Shown here: positions 56,992-64,000 of the stretch, piece by piece
Layout: the number at the start of each line of letters is the position of its first letter
How positions within the stretch are numbered: position 1 is the stretch's first letter
NCBI GenBank assembly: GCA_023460795.1
Contig: JAEWPC010000049.1
Location: forward strand, 62,001 to 126,000
Reading direction: 5' to 3'
DNA: 64,000 nucleotides
From: Bacillota bacterium
GTDB taxonomy: Bacteria; Bacillota; Bacilli; Paenibacillales; Paenibacillaceae
Program-made: the position numbers and the translations under genes
Notes under the pieces: model-generated
Database searches by the model: none
What the model was told of the DNA's origin: nothing
Seen by the model: the letters and a program-made list of their open reading frames with translations, nothing else

Positions 56992-57420
56992 ATGAACAGT
57001 GAATTCATAATTGCTGTCCACGGCCTTGTGCTGTTGGCCCATCGACCGGACGGCATGGCTTCCAGCGAAGAGATCGCCAGCAACGTATGCACGAACCCGG
57101 CTAGAGTCCGTAAAGTGATGAGCGTTCTGCGCAAGAACGGCTACATCGAGACGCGCGAAGGCTCGGGAGGCGGCTACAGGCTGGTCGCTGATCCGCAGGC
57201 GATCACGCTCGCGGACGTGTATCGCGCTCTGGCTGCAGGCTCGCTCGCGCCCAGCTGGTGCAGCGGCAATCCGGAGATGGATTGCGTCGTCGGCTCCAAT
57301 ATGCAGGACGTCATGAACGCGGTATTTTGCGGAGCGGATCAACAGCTTGCGGCTTACCTCGAGACGATCACGATTGGGCGGATGCTTTCGCAGATCGAGG
57401 CTAAGGCCAGAGTTCCATAG
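56992..57420 (+). CDS. Rrf2-family transcriptional regulator
   Basis: 142 aa. Winged helix GLVLLAHRPDGMASSEEIASNVCTNPARVRKVMSVLRKNGYIETREGSGGGYRL is the Rrf2 signature. Cys residues occur in the helix-turn-helix (SNVC) and in a C-terminal group (SWCSGNPEMDC, VFCGAD), so a thiol or metal switch is possible, as in YwnA-like members. Thioredoxin lies 72 bp downstream, which would make a small redox-response unit. Confidence 0.92.
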   Translation: MNSEFIIAVHGLVLLAHRPDGMASSEEIASNVCTNPARVRKVMSVLRKNGYIETREGSGGGYRLVADPQAITLADVYRALAAGSLAPSWCSGNPEMDCVVGSNMQDVMNAVFCGADQQLAAYLETITIGRMLSQIEAKARVP

Positions 57421-57492
57421 TGGGTGCAGCGGGACTACCCGATCATCATAGGCTTTAATCCATTCCGATATAGCGATAAGGAGAGATGAACC

Positions 57493-57804
57493 ATGGCAGT
57501 AGCTGTGACGAAAGAAAATTTTAAAGACACCGTATCGCAAGGCGTTTCCCTTCTTGATTTCTGGGCACCTTGGTGCGGACCTTGCAAAATGCAGCTTCCG
57601 ATCGTAGAGGAGCTGTCCTCCGAGCTTCAAGGCAAAGCGACGATCGCGAAAGTGAACGTTGACGAAGAGCCAGAGCTCGCAAGTCAATTCGGCGTCATGA
57701 GCATTCCTACGCTGATCCTGTTCAAGGACGGCCAACCGGTCGACAAGCTCGTCGGTCTGCAATCGAAAGCCGCGCTGCAAGCGAAGATCCAAGGCCAACT
57801 GTAA
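57493..57804 (+). CDS. trxA: Thioredoxin
   Basis: 103 aa. Classic fold with active site WAPWCGPCKM and cis-Pro in MSIPTLILFKDG. Reduces protein disulfides using thioredoxin reductase. AAGGAGAG precedes the ATG. Whether this is the main housekeeping TrxA or a second copy cannot be told; its position behind an Rrf2 regulator suggests an inducible one. Own terminator at 57818. Confidence 0.93.
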   Translation: MAVAVTKENFKDTVSQGVSLLDFWAPWCGPCKMQLPIVEELSSELQGKATIAKVNVDEEPELASQFGVMSIPTLILFKDGQPVDKLVGLQSKAALQAKIQGQL

Positions 57805-57817
57805 TCGTATTAACGAT

Positions 57818-57847
57818 AAGCTGTCGCGATATCGCGGCAGCTTTTTT
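57818..57847 (+). terminator. trxA terminator
   Basis: AAGCTGTCGCG-ATAT-CGCGGCAGCTT, one G.U pair, followed by TTTTTC. Confidence 0.9.
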
Positions 57848-57923
57848 CTTTCGTTATTTACGTATGTTCGGAGTGCTGTTGCAAATCGTAGATAACGGTG
57901 ATAAGATGTGTTATGTGACCAAG

Positions 57924-57946
57924 TGACCGAAAATGATTTTTGGTCA
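57924..57946 (+). promoter_or_regulatory. TetR operator 1
   Basis: 23-bp dyad with arms TGACCGAAAAT (57924-57934) and ATTTTTGGTCA (57936-57946), 26 bp before the TetR gene start. A related 23-bp dyad precedes the YhgE gene. Confidence 0.78.
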
Positions 57947-57972
57947 GTCTAATGTGAAAGGGGGCGGTGCGC

Positions 57973-58548
57973 ATGTCGATCGACCGTCGCAAGCTGATCG
58001 TGGAGGCGGCAACGCAGTCGTTCGCTTTGTACGGCTACAAGGCGACCACGATGGATCAGGTGGCGAAGCTCGCGAGCGTCGGGAAGGGTACGATCTACAC
58101 GTTCTTCACGACGAAGGAAGAGCTGTTCGACGAAATCATGAATACGCTCATTCAAGACATGAAGCGGGTGGCCGACGAAGAATACGACCCCGCGCGGACG
58201 TTCTTCGATAACTTGAGCCGGATTCTGGGCCGCATGCTCGATTATCGCGAGAAGCATCAACTGGCGCATAAGATGGTGCAGGAAGTGCGCGACATGGGCA
58301 CGCCGAAAGCGACCGAAGGGTTGGACCGGATCGAACGCGCGCTGCTTGGATATATCGAGGTCAAGATTGGGGCAGCGGTCGACAAGGGCGAACTGAAGCC
58401 TTGCAATCCCGCGCTGACGGCATTCATATTGGTGAAGCTCTACTTCGCGCTGGCGACGGAATGGCCGAAGTCGAACGAGCCGCTGGGCAAGGAGCGAATG
58501 ACGGAGATTTTCCGACTCTATTTGATGGACGGCATCGCGCCTCATTAA
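57973..58548 (+). CDS. TetR-family repressor
   Basis: 191 aa from ATG 57973, eight bases after AAAGGGGG; a GTG lies two codons earlier. N-terminal helix-turn-helix RKLIVEAATQSFALYGYKATTMDQVAKLASVGKGTIYTFFTTKEELFDEI, then a YfiR-like helical ligand domain. It is followed by the YhgE/Pip gene, and near-identical operators precede both, so it very likely represses itself and that gene. Confidence 0.93.
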   Translation: MSIDRRKLIVEAATQSFALYGYKATTMDQVAKLASVGKGTIYTFFTTKEELFDEIMNTLIQDMKRVADEEYDPARTFFDNLSRILGRMLDYREKHQLAHKMVQEVRDMGTPKATEGLDRIERALLGYIEVKIGAAVDKGELKPCNPALTAFILVKLYFALATEWPKSNEPLGKERMTEIFRLYLMDGIAPH

Positions 58549-58600
58549 GAGCAACAAGTCGCGACGGTAAGGCAGCTTACCGTTTTTCTGTCCCCTAAAA

Positions 58601-58623
58601 TGACCAAATGAACATTTCAGTCA
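58601..58623 (+). promoter_or_regulatory. TetR operator 2
   Basis: 23-bp dyad with arms TGACCAAATG (58601-58610) and CATTTCAGTCA (58613-58623). Read in reverse it matches operator 1 at both outer halves (TGAC.GAAA and TTTGGTCA). It ends just before the YhgE ribosome site. Confidence 0.72.
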
Positions 58624-58640
58624 ATCAGGAGAGATGCGTA

Positions 58641-60671
58641 ATGAAGGGACTAAAGCAATTTGCGCAAGAAGTAGCGGCGATCGTCCGCCAACCGAGAACG
58701 TTAATCCAAGTAACGGGAGTGCTGCTGATTCCCGTCATGTACAGCGGCATGTTCCTCGGAGCGTTCTGGGACCCGTACGGCAAAATGGATAAGCTCCCGG
58801 TTGCCGTCGTGAACGCGGACGCCGGAGCGGTGACCGATGGAGAGGCGATTCATATCGGGCGAGATTTCGTAGACGAGCTGAAACAGAACGCCAGCTTCGA
58901 TTGGCAATTCGTCGGACGGGACGAGGCAGAGAAGGGATTAAGCGATCATTCCTATTACATGGCGATCGAGATCCCCGTCGATTTCTCCGAGAAGACGGCG
59001 ACTCTCGCGACGGAGCAGCCTTCGCCTGCCGAAATTGTTTTCTTGAGTAACGAGGGCAGCAACTTCCTCGCTTCGCAGATCGGCAACAACGCCGTGGAGC
59101 GGATGAGAACGGAGCTGAGCCAAGAAGTAACGAAAGCCTATGCTCGTTCGGTGCTGGATCAGATGTCCGCGCTCGCGGACGGACTCGGCGAAGCGAGCAA
59201 CGGAGCGGGAGAGCTTGCGGCCGGGGCCGCCGACGCGAAGGACGGCGCGGCTTTATTGACGGAGAACCTGCACAAGCTCGCGACCGGCTCCGAGACGATG
59301 CAGCAGGGTATCGACAAGCTGGCATCTGGCGCGAGCGCATTAACGAAAGGCGCGGCGGATGCTCGGAAAGGCAGCGCCAACCTGGCCGATGGCCTCGCGC
59401 AGTTGAATGAAGCGAAGGTGCAGCTGACGAGCGGCGTAAGCGATGTGGACCAAGGCGCGCAAGAGCTGGCCGACGGTCTGCATAAGTCCGCGGGAGGCGC
59501 CGCCAAGCTGAAATCGAGCGCAGCGGCGCTGTCCGCGGGATTGTCGCAGCTTGCCGAGGCGAAGCCCGAGCTTGCGGCCGATGCAAGCTTCAAGCAACTG
59601 CTAGCCGCCAGCAAGCAGTTGGCCGCAGGCGCGGCAGAGGCTCTGACCGGGCAAGAGAAGCTGGCAGCCGGCGCCGATACGTTGAGCGGCGGCGCTAGTC
59701 AGTTGGCGGGAGGGCTGACGGCGTTCGGCGATAAGCTGGGCGAGGCAACCGATGGGGGACATCAGCTGGCAGCCGGGGTTGATCAATTGCATGCTGGAGC
59801 GTCGCAGCTCGGCAAAGGCATGAGCGAGCTGTCGCAGAAGTTCCGATCGATCGCAGACGGCTCGGGCAAGCTGGATCAAGGGGCGGCGGACATCGCCAGC
59901 GGCCTGATCCAGCTCGCCGACGGCACGGATCAGCTGTCCAATAAGCTTAGCGATGCGGCGAAGATGACCTCCGGCGTAAGCGGAGACAGCAAGGACGGCG
60001 TCGTCGACATGTTCGCGAACCCGGTCGGGCTCGATGTCGTCAAGACGACGGAGGTCGCCAATTACGGGACGGGCTTCGCGCCTTACTTCTTATCGCTTGG
60101 CCTATTCGTTGGCGGATTATTGCTGACCGTCGTCTATTCCGTGAAGGAGCCGGCCGTCGCGCCTAGGAACGCGTGGAGCTGGTTCGCCGGTAAAGCGATG
60201 ACGTTAGTGCTGATCGGGACGCTGCAGGCGTTGATCGCGGACGCCGTTCTAATCTACGGGATCGGATTGGAAGTCCAGAGCTTGCCGTCGTTCGTCCTGT
60301 TCAGCATTCTGACCAGCGTGACGTTCATGAGCATTATCCAGCTGCTTGTGTCCACGCTGGGGAATCCGGGCCGATTCTTGGCGATCATCCTGCTCATCTT
60401 CCAGCTGACGAGCTCTGGCGGCACGTTCCCGCTGGAGATGATACCAAGCTGGCTGCAGAGCGTAAGCTCGTGGCTGCCGATGACCTACGCTATCGACGGA
60501 TTCCGGGCGATTATCTCGAGCGGCGACTTCGCGGCTATGCGAAGCGACGCGGGAGTGATGGCGATCTATATCGTTTCGTTCGCGGCATTGACTCTCGCGT
60601 TCTTCTTCCTCTCGCACCGCAAGCAGCGACAACAACCGCAACAAGCATCGGCTGAAGCTGCCCATGCCTAA
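58641..60671 (+). CDS. YhgE/Pip family membrane protein (ABC-2-like exporter)
   Basis: 676 aa from ATG 58641 with GGAGAG upstream. One membrane segment near residues 20-45 (LIQVTGVLLIPVMYSGMFLGAF), a ~430-residue extracellular region with many heptad-like repeats of the type GAxxLxxGxxxL (about 190-440), then five membrane segments (about 475-660). This is the Pip/YhgE layout, known from phage infection protein and type VII-linked exporters. Transport of a hydrophobic or toxic compound under TetR control is likely. Confidence 0.92.
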   Translation: MKGLKQFAQEVAAIVRQPRTLIQVTGVLLIPVMYSGMFLGAFWDPYGKMDKLPVAVVNADAGAVTDGEAIHIGRDFVDELKQNASFDWQFVGRDEAEKGLSDHSYYMAIEIPVDFSEKTATLATEQPSPAEIVFLSNEGSNFLASQIGNNAVERMRTELSQEVTKAYARSVLDQMSALADGLGEASNGAGELAAGAADAKDGAALLTENLHKLATGSETMQQGIDKLASGASALTKGAADARKGSANLADGLAQLNEAKVQLTSGVSDVDQGAQELADGLHKSAGGAAKLKSSAAALSAGLSQLAEAKPELAADASFKQLLAASKQLAAGAAEALTGQEKLAAGADTLSGGASQLAGGLTAFGDKLGEATDGGHQLAAGVDQLHAGASQLGKGMSELSQKFRSIADGSGKLDQGAADIASGLIQLADGTDQLSNKLSDAAKMTSGVSGDSKDGVVDMFANPVGLDVVKTTEVANYGTGFAPYFLSLGLFVGGLLLTVVYSVKEPAVAPRNAWSWFAGKAMTLVLIGTLQALIADAVLIYGIGLEVQSLPSFVLFSILTSVTFMSIIQLLVSTLGNPGRFLAIILLIFQLTSSGGTFPLEMIPSWLQSVSSWLPMTYAIDGFRAIISSGDFAAMRSDAGVMAIYIVSFAALTLAFFFLSHRKQRQQPQQASAEAAHA

Positions 60672-60674
60672 TAG

Positions 60675-60723
60675 AAAGGCCTCTCCCAAGGAGCCGTAGC
60701 AGCTCGATCGGGAGAGGCCTTTG
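60675..60723. terminator. Bidirectional terminator after YhgE
   Basis: AAAGGCCTCTCCC (60675-60687) pairs with GGGAGAGGCCTTT (60710-60722), with an inner GAGC/GCTC pairing. It separates two convergent genes. Confidence 0.88.
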
Positions 60724-60742
60724 TTGTTGGTTGTGGATTAGA

Positions 60743-61453
60743 TCAAGTGGTCCACTGCCCGTGAACGATGGATACAAGCTTCCAGTCTTCGCCGGACGGG
60801 ACGAACACGAGCACTAGACTTTGCCAGTCCATGCCGTCGAATTGCTTGTCGAAGCCGGGGAAGAAGAACTCGACGTAAGAAGCGCCGGGATATACCTCGG
60901 TTCCGTTGAAGCTGGTTGTTCCTTTGGCAAGCGTATGGTTGACGGTGACGTTAGGCGCTTCCGCAAAATCCTGGCTGTACACGAATTTATCGAAGTAATC
61001 CCGGAAAGTGAGCTCGATCGGCTCTCCGCTTCCGTCGGCGATACCCCAAGTCAGCGAGTTCGTATCTTTGAAATCGGGCAACTGGCCGGGTTGGAAAACT
61101 TTGTTGTTCTCTACGTCGATGTGCGAAGACGGAGAGAAACGCAGGCCTTGCTCGGGGTCGATCCAATCGGATAAGGACGCCAGGTCTCTGTCGCGGAGCA
61201 GTTCGACGATATTCTCGGCTGCGTCCTTCACGGCAGCTTCGGCATTGTCTGTCGGTTGATCGGTATTGTCGTTCGCTGACGCCGCGGTCGGTTCGCTGCT
61301 ATTGGTAGCTGTCGGTAATGATTGCTCAGAGGAAGACGGGGAAGTCTCCGGAATCGTGCTCGGCGAATTCGTATCGTTATTCGTGGATGAGCCGCAGCCA
61401 GCCAAGAGGAGCGCGAGAAGAGCCGCGGATAGAAGCGGTGCCATTCTGCGCAT
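60743..61453 (-). CDS. Hypothetical lipoprotein
   Basis: 236 aa from ATG 61453 with AGGAGG ten bases upstream. Signal peptide MRRMAPLLSAALLALLLAGC with the lipobox LAGC (Cys 20), then a Ser/Thr/Asn/Pro-rich tether to about residue 70. The globular part has WIDPEQGLRFSPSSHID and GASYVEFFFPGFDKQFDGMDWQSLVLVF, a style seen in many Paenibacillus-type lipoproteins of unknown role. No partner is evident. Confidence 0.83.
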   Translation of the reverse strand: MRRMAPLLSAALLALLLAGCGSSTNNDTNSPSTIPETSPSSSEQSLPTATNSSEPTAASANDNTDQPTDNAEAAVKDAAENIVELLRDRDLASLSDWIDPEQGLRFSPSSHIDVENNKVFQPGQLPDFKDTNSLTWGIADGSGEPIELTFRDYFDKFVYSQDFAEAPNVTVNHTLAKGTTSFNGTEVYPGASYVEFFFPGFDKQFDGMDWQSLVLVFVPSGEDWKLVSIVHGQWTT

Positions 61454-61611
61454 CGTTCATTACCTCCTTGCGTGTGTGTAATTGGTTAGACGCAAATTTA
61501 GCCAAGATGTTGTGCGGAAATCGGTCTTGGTAAAATTTTTTGTATAAAGCCACACCGCAAGGAGCGAATGGGATATGGGGTATCTTAACGAGGCGGACAA
61601 GTTTGGGTCGA

Positions 61612-61655
61612 GCATGCTCTGTCCGCCATAGGGCGGCGATGCGGACGGAGCATGC
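61612..61655. repeat. Long inverted repeat in an intergenic region
   Basis: GCATGCTCTGTCCGC (61612-61626) and GCGGACGGAGCATGC (61641-61655) pair at 14 of 15 positions around a 14-nt loop. It lies between the lipoprotein start and the small ORF at 61695. No T-run follows. The remaining bases from 61454 to 61694 hold no clear gene. Confidence 0.6.
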
Positions 61656-61694
61656 CCGCTACAGGACGGACGGGGTCGTTTCGCGTTAGGCGGT

Positions 61695-61838
61695 TTAGTC
61701 TGTCTCTTTGTTTTTCTGCGGGACCGGCGCTACCGATTTGGTTCGTTCCAAGGTGTCGTTCACGAACGCCATGTCTTGGTTCTCGGCCTTCATATTCGTC
61801 GTGCCTTTGTAATTGCCTTTGTGCGATTTGTTCTCCAT
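61695..61838 (-). CDS. Possible small hydrophilic protein
   Basis: 47 aa from ATG 61838, with AAGGAGG 12 bases upstream on the minus strand. The product is Lys/Asn/Thr-rich and soluble (KGNYKGTTNMKAENQDMAFV). Ribosome site, isolation and lack of a longer overlapping gene support it, but I recognise no family. Small hydrophilic proteins of this kind are often sporulation-linked in Bacillales; that is only a guess here. Confidence 0.5.
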   Translation of the reverse strand: MENKSHKGNYKGTTNMKAENQDMAFVNDTLERTKSVAPVPQKNKETD

Positions 61839-61956
61839 TTGGTCTCTACGCCTCCTTCCTTTCGTCATTGTGCGCATCGCCTAATCCCGTTATCCATGAG
61901 GGTGCGTTGGTTCGAACCCGATGAAGATTTCATTTGACTCAGGAGGAAAAGCCAAT

Positions 61957-62823
61957 ATGAAAGCATTCCGTGCACGTATACGCCGGGTCGCCGGCATAGG
62001 AACGATCTTCTTCATGCTTACGGCATGCGGGGCCGAGAAGGAAGCGGACAAGTCCCCGGCTGCCGCCGCGCTGGCAGAGGGACAAGCCGCAGCGGTGCAG
62101 ATGACGAAGTATGCGTTCGAGATGCAGATGGACCAGAAGCTGAGCGGTACGCCGGAGACGACCGCAGACGTGAAGGTCGACATGCAAGGGCTTGTCGAAC
62201 GCGAGCCGCTGAAGCTGGATCAGACGGTCAATACGACGATCGACGGAGATACGTCCGTCGTCCGGGCGGTTATCGTGCCGGAAGGATATTACCTCTATTC
62301 GCCGGAATACGAGGAGTGGAGCAAGCTGTCGGCAGGAACCGCGGAGGAGAACAAGGCGACTTTGTCCGATTATCAGATCGATCCGGGTAAAGCGGTGGGG
62401 GCGATCGCAGGGTTGTCCGAATTCGCCAAGCTGGAGGACAGCAATCGTACGCAACTCGTCCGTTATGAAGGAACCGGTACGGAGGCGAACGTCTACGCGA
62501 TTAAGCTTCTGGAAAGCACGATGGGCTTGTCGGCCATGGATGAACGGGTGCAGAAGAGCCTGAAGATCAACAAGCTTCGCGTAGAGCTGACGCTCGATGC
62601 CCAGCAACATTGGCCGTTGTCGTACGCGATAGACAGCGATCTGTCGCTGGAGCTGGAAGCGGGGAAGCCGACGACCGTGCAGACGAAGTTGTCCGGCTCG
62701 TACAGCGACGTGAATCAATCGCGCGCCGTCGTGTTGCCCGACGAGGCCAAAGGCGCGCTTAGCCCCGAAGAGATCGACGAACAGCTCGGGGATGACCCGC
62801 TGAATCTCAAAGAAGGCGAATGA
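61957..62823 (+). CDS. Hypothetical lipoprotein, DUF6612/LppX-like
   Basis: 288 aa from ATG 61957 with AGGAGG upstream; the frame opens 12 codons earlier. Signal peptide with lipobox LTAC (Cys 24). The mature part alternates beta strands with conserved points such as YAFEMQMDQKLSG, VVRAVIVPEGYYLYSPEYEEWSKL and KINKLRVELTLD, as in DUF6612-type lipoproteins with a LolA/LppX-like half-barrel that may carry a hydrophobic ligand. Function unknown. It precedes ychF by 135 bp. Confidence 0.82.
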   Translation: MKAFRARIRRVAGIGTIFFMLTACGAEKEADKSPAAAALAEGQAAAVQMTKYAFEMQMDQKLSGTPETTADVKVDMQGLVEREPLKLDQTVNTTIDGDTSVVRAVIVPEGYYLYSPEYEEWSKLSAGTAEENKATLSDYQIDPGKAVGAIAGLSEFAKLEDSNRTQLVRYEGTGTEANVYAIKLLESTMGLSAMDERVQKSLKINKLRVELTLDAQQHWPLSYAIDSDLSLELEAGKPTTVQTKLSGSYSDVNQSRAVVLPDEAKGALSPEEIDEQLGDDPLNLKEGE

Positions 62824-62958
62824 CGGCGCTCGGTTCGGGGCGCCATCTGTGGACGTTACGCCGCCGTTCTTGTATAATGGCGTGAGAATTGAACAGCTTG
62901 ACGAGCTTGGCGCCGGTGTGAAGCGCGAGGGTCGCAAGATATCAGGAGTGTTAGTGGA

Positions 62959-64000
62959 ATGGCATTGTCGTGCGGAATCGTCGGGCTTCCCAACGTCGGG
63001 AAGTCGACCTTATTTAATGCAATTACTCAGGCGGGCGCGGAATCCGCGAACTATCCGTTCTGTACGATCGACCCGAACGTCGGCGTCGTGGAAGTTCCGG
63101 ACGAACGGCTGCAGAAGCTTGCGGAGATCGTTAACCCGAACCGGATCGTACCGACGGCGTACGAATTCGTAGACATCGCGGGCCTCGTCAAGGGCGCGAG
63201 CCGCGGCGAAGGTCTCGGCAATAAGTTTCTTGCGAACATCCGAGAGGTGGACGCGATCGTTCACGTCGTTCGCTGCTTCCAAGACGAGAATATTACGCAC
63301 GTCTCGGGCAAGATCGATCCGATCAACGATATCGAGGTCATTAACCTCGAGCTCATCTTGACCGATATCGATTCCGTCGACAAGCGGATCGAGCGCACCC
63401 GCAAGAACCTGAAGGGCGGCGACAAGAAAGTCGCGCAGGAGCTGGAAGTGCTCGAGCGGATTCACGCCACGCTGCACAACGAGAAGCCGGCGAGAAGCGT
63501 CGAGCTGACGCCGGAAGAGAGAGTGCTCGTCCGCGACATGCATCTTCTTACGATGAAGCCGGTGCTTTACGCGTGCAACGTCAGCGAGTCCGAGGCGGCG
63601 AACGCCGACAGTAATCCGTACGTGCAGAAGGTGCGCGAATTCGCGGCCTCCGAGGGCTCCGAAGTGGTGCATATCAGCGCGAAGGTGGAATCCGAGATCG
63701 CCGAGCTCGAGGGCGAAGACAAGGAAATGTTCTTCGAGGAGCTTGGATTGACGGAGTCGGGACTTGACCGGCTTATTCGCGCCTCCTACAAGCTGCTAGG
63801 ACTGTACACGTATTTCACCGCCGGCGTCCAAGAGGTTCGCGCGTGGACGATCCGCAAAGGAATGAAAGCTCCGCAAGCGGCGGGCGTCATCCACTCCGAC
63901 TTCGAGCGCGGCTTCATTCGGGCGGAATGCGTGTCCTACGAAGATCTGATCAGCTCCGGCTCGATGAAAGCAGCCAAGGAGAAGGGCCTCGTTCGTCTCG
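62959..64000 (+). CDS. ychF: Ribosome-binding ATPase YchF (Obg family), 3'-truncated
   Basis: 347 codons are present and the frame is open at the window end; the family has about 366 residues, so only ~20 are missing. Start ATG 62959 has AGGAG ten bases upstream. G1 is GLPNVGKST, G3 is DIAGLVKGASRGEGLGNKF, and the specificity motif is NVSE in place of NKxD, which explains ATP preference in YchF. The C-terminal TGS domain begins at about 280 (YTYFTAGVQEVRAWTI). Binds ribosomes and affects translation and oxidative stress response. Confidence 0.96.
   Translation, partial: MALSCGIVGLPNVGKSTLFNAITQAGAESANYPFCTIDPNVGVVEVPDERLQKLAEIVNPNRIVPTAYEFVDIAGLVKGASRGEGLGNKFLANIREVDAIVHVVRCFQDENITHVSGKIDPINDIEVINLELILTDIDSVDKRIERTRKNLKGGDKKVAQELEVLERIHATLHNEKPARSVELTPEERVLVRDMHLLTMKPVLYACNVSESEAANADSNPYVQKVREFAASEGSEVVHISAKVESEIAELEGEDKEMFFEELGLTESGLDRLIRASYKLLGLYTYFTAGVQEVRAWTIRKGMKAPQAAGVIHSDFERGFIRAECVSYEDLISSGSMKAAKEKGLVRL

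Noticed and set aside
61903..61921. GGTTCGAACCC resembling a tRNA T-arm
   Set aside because: No acceptor, D- or anticodon stems can be built around it, so it is a chance palindrome.

Overview
The window looks like a chromosomal segment of a GC-rich, spore-former-type Bacillota in the Paenibacillaceae (Paenibacillus/Cohnella-like). Supporting signs are strong AGGAGG-type ribosome binding sites with frequent TTG/GTG starts, DUF3900 and DUF4023 proteins, a qoxABCD quinol oxidase, YesS/YtdP-type AraC regulators next to LplA/YtcQ-type sugar-binding lipoproteins, and intrinsic terminators. No rRNA, tRNA, insertion sequence, prophage or CRISPR array was recognised. The first ~1.3 kb is AT-rich and differs in composition from the rest.

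Layout. 1-1280: a truncated ORF and a small membrane-anchored ORF of foreign-looking composition. 1403-10233: a pectin/rhamnogalacturonan uptake locus (GH105 hydrolase, two permeases, two related solute-binding lipoproteins, and a membrane-bound AraC regulator read divergently). 10316-12763: hflX with a long structured leader, then an Arg-tailed protein. 12963-17135: ArsR/AHSA1 operon, iron-siderophore lipoprotein under a Fur box, a VTT membrane protein and the HtpX protease. 17526-20851: LacI regulator, BadF-type kinase and GH4 glycosidase operon. 20935-25483: peptide deformylase, small proteins, DUF3900 and a membrane-anchored alpha/beta hydrolase. 25871-34120: GNAT, histidine kinase, PanE-like reductase with MocR regulator, PNPOx-like protein, and a LacI-like/PAS/GGDEF/EAL c-di-GMP protein. 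34117-41397: GntR-controlled ABC system, WYL regulator with SDR, and PadR-DUF1700-DUF4097. 41584-45989: small membrane protein and qoxABCD. 46111-49821: glpK and glpD. 49886-55059: coiled-coil protein, CDF transporter, and the circularly permuted ATP-grasp/alpha-E/transglutaminase operon. 55286-64000: DsbA-like protein, aldo/keto reductase, Rrf2-thioredoxin, TetR-YhgE, two lipoproteins and the start of ychF.

How it works together. Most of the window is small local-regulator modules, each with a visible operator: ArsR (two copies of one 16-bp palindrome), LacI (22-bp near-palindrome at +1), GntR, PadR, Rrf2 and TetR (the same type of 23-bp dyad before its own gene and before the target). glpK and glpD each have a strong hairpin or palindrome just before the ribosome binding site. 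hflX has a leader in which a distant 13-nt segment can pair with the first arm of the terminator, which is attenuator logic.

The most unusual non-coding feature is a set of intergenic tandem repeat arrays. Two of them, 22 kb apart (25.57-25.86 and 47.73-48.07 kb), have exactly 50-bp periods and share the same 9-bp-stem hairpin. G.U pairs in the stems show that each array is built to fold in the RNA sense of its upstream gene. A third array (17.22-17.42 kb, 52-bp period) and a run of palindromes (55.08-55.26 kb) use different sequences but the same idea of one hairpin per ~50 bp.
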